A program made the translations under genes and the position numbers. Positions 9,044-17,918 of a stretch of DNA of 64,000 nucleotides are shown here, in pieces. Where the stretch lies: the NCBI GenBank assembly GCA_021824565.1, contig JAKAKL010000109.1, positions 1 to 64,000 on the forward strand. The letters run 5' to 3'. Positions within the stretch are counted from its first letter, which is position 1; each line of letters starts with the position of its first letter. The stretch is from Bacteroidota bacterium (GTDB taxonomy: Bacteria > Bacteroidota > Ignavibacteria > Ignavibacteriales > Ignavibacteriaceae). A model generated the notes under the pieces. That model made no database searches. It saw only the letters and a list, made by a program, of their open reading frames with translations, and was not told the DNA's origin.

Positions 9044-9880
9044 ATGAGCTTTTATCCACAACCGTATAAATATCAGTGCGGACCATTTGCGTTGAAATAT
9101 GCGCTTGTTATGCTTGGTCGTTTTGAAAATGAAAGAGAGATCGGCAAGAAAGCCGGCAGTACATGGTGGTACGGCACAGACGAAATCGGTCTTGCAAAGG
9201 CAGCAAAAATTTTTGATTGTAAGATGAAATACTTCCGGCGAGAAACTCCGGACGAAGCGATTAAATCATTGAAGGACCATTTGAAGCAAGGTCTTCCGTG
9301 CATCTTAAGCGTTGACGGGTGGGAGCACTGGTTTACGGTAATCAACGAACAGCAGGATAAATTTATTGTTGTAGACAGCGGGCTTGATAAAGTAATAGTT
9401 ATTCTAAGCGAGAACCAGCTTTTAAAGAGATGGAAATATATAGATGAAGAAACCGGCTACACCAGCTATGATGCATACGCACTAACTCCAAAGTTCAAGC
9501 CGACTACTAAAGCAAAATTCTCCCTGGAAAAAGCGCGCTACGTAATGCGCGACCGTAATAAACAATTGGCTGAAAAGTGGGATACGTATTTTAACGATCT
9601 AATTAATATTTGCAGACCGAGAACGCCGGTTTCAAAGAGAACGATTTCGTTGACTGAATTTCTCCGGCGGAATGAAAATATGATTGTAAAGCAAGTGGCT
9701 AACTGGCACGGCATTCCCACCTACCAGGAGCTGAAAAAGATTTTAACTAACATGCAATTCGTCGCCGAAGTTTATGATCTTGTAATTTACCATGAAGATC
9801 AGAAGAAAGCGCTGATTGATCTTGCGTCAATATTAATGATGTACGCTTGCGGTAAATATGGAATGGACCCAATTTATTAG
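9044..9880 (+). CDS. Papain-fold C39-like cysteine peptidase family protein
   Basis: The 278-residue protein begins with a bacteriocin-processing-peptidase-like domain. QCGPFALKYALVMLG carries the catalytic Cys12 with the oxyanion Gln11, GWEHWFTVIN carries His95, and FIVVDSG carries Asp111. The C-terminal 130 residues are helical and unrecognised. There is no signal peptide and no membrane helix, so it is probably cytoplasmic and is not the ABC-transporter form of C39. It is divergent from the ATP-grasp ligase and 18 nt upstream of an isochorismatase-like hydrolase. Peptidase or transglutaminase-like activity is inferred from the triad only. Confidence 0.8.
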   Translation: MSFYPQPYKYQCGPFALKYALVMLGRFENEREIGKKAGSTWWYGTDEIGLAKAAKIFDCKMKYFRRETPDEAIKSLKDHLKQGLPCILSVDGWEHWFTVINEQQDKFIVVDSGLDKVIVILSENQLLKRWKYIDEETGYTSYDAYALTPKFKPTTKAKFSLEKARYVMRDRNKQLAEKWDTYFNDLINICRPRTPVSKRTISLTEFLRRNENMIVKQVANWHGIPTYQELKKILTNMQFVAEVYDLVIYHEDQKKALIDLASILMMYACGKYGMDPIY

Positions 9881-9898
9881 AAATATTTAGGAGAAGTT

Positions 9899-10468
9899 AT
9901 GGAAGGAATAATAGAACGAAATAGAAAAATCCTTGTCCGCGACACAGCGGCGCTTCTTTTAATCGATATACAGGAAAAGATTCTTGCCGTTATGAAAGAA
10001 CCCGAGATGGTTGTAAGCAACTCGATTAAACTCATCAAAGGATTCAAAGTTTTGAACGTCCCGATTTTTTATACGGAGCAATATCCAAAAGGACTCGGCA
10101 CCACGGCAGCGCCGCTTCTTGCAGAGCTTGAAGGATTGAACGCAATTCAGAAGATGAGCTTTAGCTGCTTCGGCGCCGGGAATTTTTTTACAAGGCTAAA
10201 GGATAATAAAGTTACGCAGGTAGTTGTTGCCGGGATTGAATCGCACGTTTGCGTGCAGCAAACTGTTTTGGATTTAATTGCGAGCGGCTTCCAGGTAAAC
10301 GTTGCCGCCGATGCTGTCAGTTCAAGGAAAGAGCCGGATTATAAATTTGCGCTAAAGAGAATGAGTGCGCACGGCGCGGAAGTTACAACGACTGAGGCAA
10401 TATTATTTGAACTCCTTACTTCCAGCGATACCGAAGAGTTTAAAGAAATTTCTGCAATAATACGATAA
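9899..10468 (+). CDS. Isochorismatase-like cysteine hydrolase
   Basis: The 189-residue protein has the isochorismatase/nicotinamidase fold. The catalytic aspartate is in LLLIDIQEKIL (Asp23), a lysine lies in the FYTEQYPKGLG region, and the nucleophilic cysteine is in VVVAGIESHVCVQQTVLDL (about residue 117) after the usual cis-peptide. It resembles the YcaC-type subgroup, whose substrates are mostly unknown. AGGAG lies 7 nt before the ATG. The 18-nt spacing suggests co-transcription with the preceding peptidase. A hairpin with a U-rich tail follows. Confidence 0.9.
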   Translation: MEGIIERNRKILVRDTAALLLIDIQEKILAVMKEPEMVVSNSIKLIKGFKVLNVPIFYTEQYPKGLGTTAAPLLAELEGLNAIQKMSFSCFGAGNFFTRLKDNKVTQVVVAGIESHVCVQQTVLDLIASGFQVNVAADAVSSRKEPDYKFALKRMSAHGAEVTTTEAILFELLTSSDTEEFKEISAIIR

Positions 10469-10473
10469 TTAAG

Positions 10474-10507
10474 AAAGAGCAAGTAAAAGAGAAATGCTCT
10501 TTATTTT
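10474..10507 (+). terminator. Probable terminator after the isochorismatase gene
   Basis: AAAGAGCA (10474-10481) pairs with TGCTCTTT (10495-10502) over a 13-nt loop and is followed by ATTTT. It ends directly at the next start codon, so it could also act in translation of the TPR protein. Confidence 0.55.
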
Positions 10508-11779
10508 ATGGAGAAGAAAACGGAAACTACAAGACATCGAAGAGACAAGCTTCTCGATGGGGTAATAAAAAATTTTTTTTCACCCGGAGAGATAAAAAAA
10601 TTTAACAGGGATTTTCTGTCAAATAGCCGAACCACAGGAAAAACCAGTTTATCAAAATCCTCACTGCAAAAAAATAAAGAGATCGCCAAACAGGCTGAGA
10701 TTGATTTACTTATCACTTTTGCTGAAGGGAAACTTGAAAAGCCAAAGTATCTGGAATTCTTACTTCAACTCGGACAGTATACTGTTACGGCTGGTATAAA
10801 TGACCATGCATATTATATCCTTGAAAATATAATCACTGAAACAAAAGGAAAAGCTGACTTTGAAAAAATCTATGCAGACGCTGCGCTGGCAACTGGAGAA
10901 ATGTACAGTAGTCAAGCCTTATGGAAACAGTGCATTAAATATATCAGAATATCAAACAGGATATATAAAAAGATTAATGATCTAAAAGGATTAGTCCGTT
11001 CGCAAAATCTTGTTGGAGCTGTATATTTAGAAAAAGGAGAAATTATAAAGTCAAGATATTATTTCAAAAAAGGATTGGAAGCCGCTCATACTTTAAAAGA
11101 CTATGAGCTTATGGGAATAAGTGAAGTCAATATTGCGATTACTTTTGCTTATCAAAATATTTATACTTCCTCTCTAGACTATTTTAAAAAAGCTCTAATT
11201 AACTTTGAAAAGATTGAAAACCTTAAGCAAGTTGCTAATTCATATAACAACTTGGGATTACTTTATTCTAAAATAAATAAACCACAAGAGGCTATTGTTG
11301 AATATGATCGTTGCGCTGCTCTCGCCAGAAAAATAAATTTTAGTCAAATGTTAGCTGTTGCGTACAATAATAAAGCTTTTCTTCTAATAAAGCTAAAAGA
11401 TTTTAATCTAGCTGAATCACTTGCTGAAGAAGCGTTAGAAATCAGTAACAGAATCAATTCTAAGATTAATATTGCTGATATTTATTGTCTAAAAGGTATT
11501 ATTCAAAGAAATTATAAAAACTATGCTTTAGCCGAAGATTATTTTTACACAAGTGTTAGAATTTGCAGAGAAATTAGGGATGATACACATGAGATTCAGG
11601 CTGAGTATGAGCTTGCTAAATTATACATGGAAAAAGGTCAGCTATCTGAAAGCAGAAAACATTTTCTTATCGCTCTAAAATATTATAAAAAAATTAAAGC
11701 AAGAAAACAGATTAAAGAGATAGAAAAATTACTTCCTTCATTAAGGAAACGAACAAGTAAACAAAAATTTAATTGTTAA
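10508..11779 (+). CDS. Tetratricopeptide-repeat protein, tandem copy 1
   Basis: The 423-residue soluble protein has no signal peptide or membrane segment. A basic N-terminal motif, HRRDKLLDGVIKNFFSPGEIKKFNR (residues 10-34), is followed by a Ser/Lys-rich linker to about residue 60, then helical TPR-type repeats of about 40 residues to residue 410 (for example NSYNNLGLLYSKINKPQEAIVEY). The repeats resemble those that bind partner proteins in Rap/MalT-like regulators, but no DNA-binding domain is seen. The next gene is a paralogue sharing about half of its residues. Function is unknown. Confidence 0.85.
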   Translation: MEKKTETTRHRRDKLLDGVIKNFFSPGEIKKFNRDFLSNSRTTGKTSLSKSSLQKNKEIAKQAEIDLLITFAEGKLEKPKYLEFLLQLGQYTVTAGINDHAYYILENIITETKGKADFEKIYADAALATGEMYSSQALWKQCIKYIRISNRIYKKINDLKGLVRSQNLVGAVYLEKGEIIKSRYYFKKGLEAAHTLKDYELMGISEVNIAITFAYQNIYTSSLDYFKKALINFEKIENLKQVANSYNNLGLLYSKINKPQEAIVEYDRCAALARKINFSQMLAVAYNNKAFLLIKLKDFNLAESLAEEALEISNRINSKINIADIYCLKGIIQRNYKNYALAEDYFYTSVRICREIRDDTHEIQAEYELAKLYMEKGQLSESRKHFLIALKYYKKIKARKQIKEIEKLLPSLRKRTSKQKFNC

Positions 11780-11806
11780 AAGAGAAATACAGACACTCTT
11801 TGTTTT

Positions 11807-13054
11807 ATGGAGAAGAAAACGGAAATAACGAAGCATCGAAGAGATAAGCTTCTTGACGGGATATTAAAAAAATTTTTCACACCCGGTGAGATAGAAAAAT
11901 TTAACAGGAGATTACTGTCGGCGAAGCAAACTTCCAGCAGAGTAAAACTTTCCAAAGCGGCTTCGCAGAAAGAGAAAGAAACCTATAAGCATTCTGAAAT
12001 AGATTTGCTGCTTACTTACGCCCAGAAAATATTTGAGAAGCCAAAGTATCTGGAGTTCTTACTGCAGCTCGGGAAGTATTGCGTAACAACCGGCAATCAT
12101 AATCAAGCGCTGTTCATTCTTGAAAATACGCTTAATGAAACAAAGGGAAAAACCTGCTTTGAAAAAATTCATGCAGACGCTTCTCTGGCGATTGGAGAAA
12201 TGTACAGCAGACAAAGTTTATGGAAATTAAGTATCCAATACATAAGGAAGGCGAGAATTTTATACCAGAAAATAAATGATATATTGGGCTGTGCTAATAC
12301 GGAAAATTTATTTGGCGCAATTTATATAGAGAGGGGAGATTTTCTTAGGTCAATTAATTATTTCGAAAAAGCACTTTCAATTGCAGAACCGCTTAGAAAT
12401 TTGGAATTTATTGGAAAAGTAGAACATAACATTGGCATCACAAATACTAATTGTGGAAATTATGACACAGCTTTGACCTATTATAAAAGAGCACTCGTTA
12501 GTTTTAAAAATGTAGGTAATATACGAGAATTGGCAAATGTATACCTTGATATTTCTGCATTATATGTTCAAATGGGTTTGTATGAAAGAGCTTTAAAAGA
12601 ATTAGAAATGGGGAAAAATTTAGCTAAGACAATAAACTTCAAACAGGCATTAGGTAGCAGTTATGCTTGGAAAGCATTTCTTTTAGTAAAATTAAAAGAT
12701 TTTAATCTCGCAGAAACAATCGCAGATGAAGCGCTTGAGATCTACAATAAGATAAATTCTAAGATAGGAATAGCAGACATATATAAGATAAAAGGAATAA
12801 TTCAAAGAAATCTTAAAAACTATTTTCTCGCAGAGCATTATTTACTAACCAGTTTAAGAATAAATAAAGAGATTAAAAATGAGTGGAATGGAGCTGAAGC
12901 AGAATATGAACTCGGGGTTTTGTATTTAGAAAAAGAAAAACTTTCGGAAGGTAAAAAGCATTTTCTTATCGCATTAAAGTACTTCAAAAAAGTTAAAGCA
13001 AAAAAAGAGATTGAAGAAATAGAAAGACAGCTTAAAAATATTTTTGCTTTTTAG
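11807..13054 (+). CDS. Tetratricopeptide-repeat protein, tandem copy 2
   Basis: The 415-residue protein is a paralogue of the preceding gene and lies 27 nt after it. Even the first bases are conserved: both genes begin ATGGAGAAGAAAACGGAAA and share TTTTATGGAG before it. The N-terminal motif HRRDKLLDGILKKFFTPGEIEKFNR and the segment KPKYLEFLLQLGKY are the best-conserved parts, while the central TPR repeats have diverged. This pattern suggests that the ends carry a shared function and the repeats choose different partners. No signal peptide or enzymatic motif is visible. Function is unknown. Confidence 0.85.
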   Translation: MEKKTEITKHRRDKLLDGILKKFFTPGEIEKFNRRLLSAKQTSSRVKLSKAASQKEKETYKHSEIDLLLTYAQKIFEKPKYLEFLLQLGKYCVTTGNHNQALFILENTLNETKGKTCFEKIHADASLAIGEMYSRQSLWKLSIQYIRKARILYQKINDILGCANTENLFGAIYIERGDFLRSINYFEKALSIAEPLRNLEFIGKVEHNIGITNTNCGNYDTALTYYKRALVSFKNVGNIRELANVYLDISALYVQMGLYERALKELEMGKNLAKTINFKQALGSSYAWKAFLLVKLKDFNLAETIADEALEIYNKINSKIGIADIYKIKGIIQRNLKNYFLAEHYLLTSLRINKEIKNEWNGAEAEYELGVLYLEKEKLSEGKKHFLIALKYFKKVKAKKEIEEIERQLKNIFAF

Positions 13055-13183
13055 AATTTCACTTTCCGCACCGCTCCACAAAATTATTTTTTCAAAGAAC
13101 ATCTTACCTTAACTTCACCGGCAAATTAACTTTGTTTTTAGGACAATTTTAATTATTTATCGCATGGAAAATATTTAATTAAA

Positions 13184-15037
13184 ATGTTTAGAACTCTCTT
13201 TACTACATTAAGGGCGAAGATACTTACCGGTTATATCGTCGTTATCTTGATCATGATATGCGTAATGATCTGGAGCTTGTACAACTTTAACCGCCTTAAT
13301 GAATCGTTCAGATCGATCATCGTTCAAAATTATTCAAGTATTGTCGCCGCGGATAATATGGTTAGGTCGCTAGACGATCAGACCAACGCGCTCTTTTTGA
13401 TAATCGACAAAGAAGATCCGCACCGCGGCGGAAAGCTCTTTGACGATGCCAAACAGGATTTTTTCTTCTGGTTTGAGAAAGCCAGAGAAGCGGCTTACAC
13501 GCCCGATCAATTAAATTTCTTGGACAGCCTCAATGTTCAATACAGAATTTTCCTTGATGAGATAAGCTCGGTTGTAAATAACACTGTTATTTATAATAAT
13601 ATGACTGAAAAGAATCAGTACGTGCAGGCGATCAATCTTATCTCAAATATTAAAGCAAAATGCTATCACATATTTGAAACCAACCACAATTTTATAAGCC
13701 GCGCCGATGAGCGTGTCCAATCGATTACAAGAATTGCGGCATTCACAATGTTGTTTCTTGCAATACTTGGGACGGTAGTAAGCCTCGTGTTCAGTACTAG
13801 GTTTTCGCAGTTTATAGTAAAACCTGTAAAAGATTTAACAAGATCGGTCAAGTATGTTGCAGCAGGGAATTTTGATCAAGAGATTCAAACAGATGACTCG
13901 GATGAGATCGGCATTTTAGCAGATGAATTTAACAGCATGGTCGGCAAGCTTAAAAAATACGAAGAGCTTAACATCAACAAGATTCTTTATGAGAAAAGAA
14001 AATCCGATGTGATTGTTGAAAGCATAAATGATCCGGTTCTAATGGTAGACAGCAACATGGAAATTCTTCTTGCCAACAAAGCGTTCCATGAAGATTTCGG
14101 AAATCTAAAAAAAGGAAAATCTTTTTTAAATGATGTAATAAAAGATGAAAAAGTTTTTAACGAGATAAAAAAGTATCTTTCATCGCCGCCGCCTTCAAAC
14201 CCGGATGATAACGAGAATGTTTTTAGGATTATCGATACCAACGGAAGAGTAAGATTTTATAAGACGAGGTATTCGCCGATCAGCTTGCCTGAAAATGATA
14301 TTAATGCAGCGCTGATTGTGTTCAGCGATATTACAAAATACGAGGAACTCGACAGATTAAAATCGGAATTCGTCGCTAAAATTTCCCACGAGCTTAAAAC
14401 TCCATTAACTTCAATGGGAATGGCAATCGGAATTCTTGACGACGGCGTAGTCGGCGAGCTTGCGTCAAAGCAGAAGGAACTTATCTTCTCAATGAAAGAG
14501 GATTACGACAGGCTGAACCGAATGGTAAAAGAAATATTAGAATTATCGAGAATCGAGTCCGGCGGCATCCAGCTTAATTTTGAAAGGCTTGCTGTTAATC
14601 CATTAATAGAAGAATGTATAAAGTCATTTTCTCTTCAGTGCCAGGAAAAGAAAATATCCCTTAATTATTCTTTTGAGGAAATATTGCCTGAAATTTCCGC
14701 TGATCACGATTATCTTACGAGAGCAATTGGAAACTTTATCGGGAACTCAATTAAGTTTACGGATAAAGGCGGCGAAATAAACGTGAACGCAAAGTCAAAC
14801 AACGGCAGTGTAATAATAACAATATTAGACACAGGCAGCGGAATAAGCCCCGAATACATCGATAAAATTTTCGATAAATTTGTCCAGGTAAGCGGAAGCA
14901 GACCCGGAAGCGTCGGCTTGGGTTTAACAATTGCGAAAGAAATAATTGAACTTCACAAAGGCTCGATAAATGTTTCCAGCAAGCCTGGCAAGGGCAGCAA
15001 ATTTGAAATCATTTTACCGGCTGAGAAAAATGGATAG
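13184..15037 (+). CDS. Membrane sensor histidine kinase (HAMP-PAS-HisKA-HATPase)
   Basis: The 617-residue kinase has a membrane helix at about 12-32, a periplasmic helical sensor domain, a second helix at about 182-205, a HAMP segment (KPVKDLTRSVKYVAAGNFD), a PAS domain at about 270-385 and the kinase core. The phosphorylated His402 is in FVAKISHELKTPLTSMG. The ATP site shows the N box NFIGNSIKFTDKGG, the G1 box DTGSGI and the G2 box GLGLTIAKEI. The gene overlaps the next one by 8 nt, so kinase and sigma-54 activator are translationally coupled and form one two-component pair. Confidence 0.95.
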   Translation: MFRTLFTTLRAKILTGYIVVILIMICVMIWSLYNFNRLNESFRSIIVQNYSSIVAADNMVRSLDDQTNALFLIIDKEDPHRGGKLFDDAKQDFFFWFEKAREAAYTPDQLNFLDSLNVQYRIFLDEISSVVNNTVIYNNMTEKNQYVQAINLISNIKAKCYHIFETNHNFISRADERVQSITRIAAFTMLFLAILGTVVSLVFSTRFSQFIVKPVKDLTRSVKYVAAGNFDQEIQTDDSDEIGILADEFNSMVGKLKKYEELNINKILYEKRKSDVIVESINDPVLMVDSNMEILLANKAFHEDFGNLKKGKSFLNDVIKDEKVFNEIKKYLSSPPPSNPDDNENVFRIIDTNGRVRFYKTRYSPISLPENDINAALIVFSDITKYEELDRLKSEFVAKISHELKTPLTSMGMAIGILDDGVVGELASKQKELIFSMKEDYDRLNRMVKEILELSRIESGGIQLNFERLAVNPLIEECIKSFSLQCQEKKISLNYSFEEILPEISADHDYLTRAIGNFIGNSIKFTDKGGEINVNAKSNNGSVIITILDTGSGISPEYIDKIFDKFVQVSGSRPGSVGLGLTIAKEIIELHKGSINVSSKPGKGSKFEIILPAEKNG

Positions 15038-16358
15038 AAGCAAAGTTCTTGTTGTAGATGATGAAATAAATATTTTAAAAGTAATCGAACTGTCGTTAAG
15101 CTCGCAGAATTTTCTGCCGGAAATTTTCAGCAGCCCGGTAGAAGCTTTAAAGAGGGCGCAGGAAATTTATTTTGATATCGCTTTTGTCGATCTTAAGATG
15201 GAGCCGATTGACGGGCTTCAGGTTTTGTCACAGCTGAAAAATATTTCGCCGGATACAACAGTCGTGCTGATGACAGCTCACGGCTCAATAGAAACAGCCG
15301 TAGAAGCTATCAAAGGCGGCGCTTACGATTATATAACCAAGCCGTTTACCCACAAAGAATTTATTCATCTCGCTGAAAAAGTTTTTGAGCATCATACCCT
15401 GCTGAAAGAAATAAAAGGCTTGCGCGCTCAGATTGAAGAATCATTCGACAGCGGCGAAATTATATCGAACAATTTTCAAATGCGTGAAATATTAAAACTA
15501 AGCAAAGATATTGCTGACAGCGATATTTCAGTTCTGATCGAAGGTGAAAGCGGAACCGGAAAAGAAATACTTGCAAGATTCATTCATCAAAACAGCAAAA
15601 GAAATTCAAATGCATTCATTACCGTAAATTGCGCAGCGATCCCGGAAAGCCTTTTTGAAAGCGAAGTGTTCGGTCATATTAAAGGCTCATACACAGGCGC
15701 TACAAAAGATAGAATAGGCAGATTTGAAATGGCCGATCAGGGAAGCGTTTTCCTTGATGAAGTTGGTGAAGTCTCAAAGCCGATGCAGGTAAAGCTTCTT
15801 CGCTTTCTTCAAAGTATGGAATTTGAGCGCGTCGGTGAAAGCATAACAAGAAAAGTTAATGTAAGAATAATCGCCGCAACAAATAGAAATATCGATGAAG
15901 ATATTAAGAACGGAGATTTTAGAGAAGATTTTTATTATAGATTAAGCGGCATAAGAATTAAGCTTCCGCCTTTGCGCGAGCGAAAGGAAGACATCCCTCT
16001 GCTGGTTGAATACTTCATAAAAAAATATTCTTCTGAAACAGAAATTATTGTTCCCGCGGAGGTAATTAAGATTTTAAGTGAATATTCCTGGCCGGGCAAC
16101 ATTCGCGAGCTTGAAAACGTAATTAATCGTGCGATAGTTTTAGCAAAGGACCGCTTAATCAAACCGGAATATCTACCCGCTGAAATCTACCGTGGAAACA
16201 ACATTGAGTTAAGTTCAGCGCCGCCAAGCCTCAACGAAATCGAAAAGAATTATATTATAGAGATCTTAAAAAAATACGATAACCCTAAAGACGCAGCTCG
16301 CATTCTCGGAATATCGTTAACCACTCTTTGGCGAAAAAGAAAAGAATATAAAATCTGA
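15030..16358 (+). CDS. Sigma-54-dependent response regulator (NtrC family)
   Basis: The 442-residue protein has three domains: a receiver with Asp54 in FVDLKMEP, a central AAA+ ATPase, and a C-terminal Fis-type helix-turn-helix (NPKDAARILGISLTTLWRKRKEYK). The ATPase has Walker A GESGTGKE, the sigma-54-contacting loop GSYTGA (the GAFTGA motif), and Walker B VFLDEVGE, so it should be an active sigma-54 activator. The start is placed at the ATG at 15030, which gives a standard receiver N-terminus and an 8-nt overlap with the kinase gene. Three palindromes lie directly downstream, before the second Ton operon, which is the likely target. Confidence 0.95.
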   Translation: MDRSKVLVVDDEINILKVIELSLSSQNFLPEIFSSPVEALKRAQEIYFDIAFVDLKMEPIDGLQVLSQLKNISPDTTVVLMTAHGSIETAVEAIKGGAYDYITKPFTHKEFIHLAEKVFEHHTLLKEIKGLRAQIEESFDSGEIISNNFQMREILKLSKDIADSDISVLIEGESGTGKEILARFIHQNSKRNSNAFITVNCAAIPESLFESEVFGHIKGSYTGATKDRIGRFEMADQGSVFLDEVGEVSKPMQVKLLRFLQSMEFERVGESITRKVNVRIIAATNRNIDEDIKNGDFREDFYYRLSGIRIKLPPLRERKEDIPLLVEYFIKKYSSETEIIVPAEVIKILSEYSWPGNIRELENVINRAIVLAKDRLIKPEYLPAEIYRGNNIELSSAPPSLNEIEKNYIIEILKKYDNPKDAARILGISLTTLWRKRKEYKI

Positions 16359-16368
16359 AGAAATTCTC

Positions 16369-16381
16369 TTTCAAAGTGAAA
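16369..16381. promoter_or_regulatory. Palindrome TTTCA-N3-TGAAA, site 1 (candidate activator site)
   Basis: TTTCA AAG TGAAA is a perfect five-base inverted repeat, starting 10 nt after the sigma-54 activator stop codon. It is the first of three copies ahead of the exbB2 operon. Confidence 0.6.
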
Positions 16382-16399
16382 TATTCTTTAAAAAGCTCA

Positions 16400-16412
16400 T
16401 TTCAATTTGAAA
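16400..16412. promoter_or_regulatory. Palindrome TTTCA-N3-TGAAA, site 2 (candidate activator site)
   Basis: TTTCA ATT TGAAA extends to a seven-base arm on each side (16399-16413). Its centre is 31 bp, about three helical turns, from site 1. Confidence 0.6.
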
Positions 16413-16450
16413 TTAAAAAAGCATAAAAAAATATAGAGTTAAAAAAAGTA

Positions 16451-16463
16451 TTTCATTTTGAAA
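16451..16463. promoter_or_regulatory. Palindrome TTTCA-N3-TGAAA, site 3 (candidate activator site)
   Basis: TTTCA TTT TGAAA has its centre 51 bp, about five helical turns, from site 2. All three sites therefore lie on the same face of the DNA, about 105-200 bp upstream of a sigma-54-like promoter. Confidence 0.6.
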
Positions 16464-16566
16464 GAAAATTAATTTATTTTGGTCGGGCGAATTCAAAACA
16501 TGCTATTAACTGCGTTAAATTCGTAACAATTCAGAGAAAAATTCTTTGACACAAAAGCTAACTCTG

Positions 16567-16582
16567 CGGCACAACTTTTGAA
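16567..16582 (+). promoter_or_regulatory. Candidate sigma-54 promoter for the second Ton operon
   Basis: CGGCACAACTTTTGAA has the -24 GG and the correct ten-base spacing to the -12 region, but GA instead of GC at -12. The first gene starts about 62 nt further on. The mismatch keeps confidence low. Confidence 0.35.
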
Positions 16583-16643
16583 AATTAATAAACGTTATTT
16601 AATTAACAAACAATAAACAAAATATAATGGAGACAAATCACCC

Positions 16644-17420
16644 ATGAAACAATCTATTTTTATCACAGTTCTCACCGTGGTTGCATTCGGAATTGCACTG
16701 GCGATATACAATCTTGTATTTGGTAACCCTGCCAACTTCGTTGACGGCGTAGGACGTACAAACCCTCAAGGTAACTTGCTGGGAACTATTTATACCGGAG
16801 GTCCACTGGTAGTTTTATTAGTTATGTTATCCTTAATGGACGTAGCTATAATTTTTGAAAGAATTCTTACTTTGAAAAAAGCCGGCGGCAAAAGAGCCAT
16901 CCCGAATTTCTTTAAAGATATTATCAGCTCGCTGGAAAGCGGCGATTACGATGCAGCTATTGAAGCTTGTGATAAACAAAGAGGTTCTGTAGCAAATGTT
17001 ATTAAGGCTTCGCTTTTAAGATATAAAGAATTAAGCGCTCACGGAAAGTCTGTTGATGCGGAAAAACAATTAGTAGAAGTTCAAAGAGCAGTAGAAGAAG
17101 CTTCTATGCTCGAAACCCCTATCTTGGAAAAGAACTTAATTACGCTTTCCACTATTGCTTCTATTGCAACAATGGTTGGACTTTTAGGAACGGTTATCGG
17201 TATGATCAGAGCATTCTCTGCAATGGCAAGAGCGGGAGCTCCTGACGCTATTCAGCTTGCTACCGGTATTTCCGAAGCTCTTATCAATACGGCAGGCGGT
17301 CTTATTACCGCTATTATGGGCATCGTAGCTTATAACTTTTTCGTAAACAAAGTAGATAACTTTACCTACATGGTAGATGAAGCAAGCTACAATGTTATCC
17401 AAATTCTAAAATCGAAATAA
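16644..17420 (+). CDS. exbB: MotA/TolQ/ExbB-type proton channel subunit (second Ton operon)
   Basis: The 258-residue protein has an N-terminal helix (7-27), a second helix (about 52-72) and the paired channel helices in the C-half. The channel signature is LITLSTIASIATMVGLLGTVIGMIRAF, followed by ATGISEALINTAGGLITAIMGIVAYNFF. It is larger than the ExbB at 2728 because of the extra N-terminal helix, as often seen in Bacteroidota. AATGGAG precedes the ATG. It opens an operon of eight closely spaced genes. The upstream palindromes suggest sigma-54 control. Confidence 0.94.
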   Translation: MKQSIFITVLTVVAFGIALAIYNLVFGNPANFVDGVGRTNPQGNLLGTIYTGGPLVVLLVMLSLMDVAIIFERILTLKKAGGKRAIPNFFKDIISSLESGDYDAAIEACDKQRGSVANVIKASLLRYKELSAHGKSVDAEKQLVEVQRAVEEASMLETPILEKNLITLSTIASIATMVGLLGTVIGMIRAFSAMARAGAPDAIQLATGISEALINTAGGLITAIMGIVAYNFFVNKVDNFTYMVDEASYNVIQILKSK

Positions 17421-17432
17421 TGAGGCGCAATT

Positions 17433-17897
17433 ATGCCAAAGATAAAAAAAGCGCGGCTTCCAGTAAGAATTGATATGACTCCAATGGTTGACGTTGCCTT
17501 TCTATTATTAACGTTCTTCATGCTTACGACTCAATTTTCGCCTGCTGAAACCGTGAAGATAGAAGTTCCGGATTCTCATTCGGCTTTTAAAGTTCCCGAT
17601 TCAGACGTTATGACGATTTTTGTCGACAAAGATGCGAACATTTATATGGGTGTCGACGGTCAGGCATTGATGGCAAGGTTATTCGGGCAGGAAGCAAAAC
17701 TTAAAAGAATGGTCCAGATAAAAATAGAAAATCTTGCCGACCTTCTTATCCAGGCTCGTATTAGCAATCCTAAGCTTAGAACGGTTATCAAAGGAGACGT
17801 TAATGCAGATTACGGAGTTATTGAAGACATAATGAACGTTCTGCAAAAAACTCAGATAACAAGATTTGCAATGATAACTAATCTTGATACAAAATAA
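17433..17897 (+). CDS. exbD: ExbD/TolR-family protein, first of a pair
   Basis: The 154-residue protein has one N-terminal membrane helix with the proton-pathway Asp in RIDMTPMVDVAFLLLTFFMLTT. A periplasmic domain follows, ending in the helix DYGVIEDIMNVLQKTQITRFAMIT. It is 12 nt after exbB. Two successive ExbD genes are typical of Bacteroidota Ton clusters and imply a hetero-ExbD complex with the next gene product, which shares the same membrane helix almost unchanged. Confidence 0.94.
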   Translation: MPKIKKARLPVRIDMTPMVDVAFLLLTFFMLTTQFSPAETVKIEVPDSHSAFKVPDSDVMTIFVDKDANIYMGVDGQALMARLFGQEAKLKRMVQIKIENLADLLIQARISNPKLRTVIKGDVNADYGVIEDIMNVLQKTQITRFAMITNLDTK

Positions 17898-17918
17898 TTA
17901 AAGGAAAGGAAATTAAAT

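Noticed and set aside
14970-15029. Twenty-codon extension of the sigma-54 regulator
   Set aside because: It lies inside the kinase C-terminal coding region. The ATG at 15030 gives a normal receiver N-terminus.
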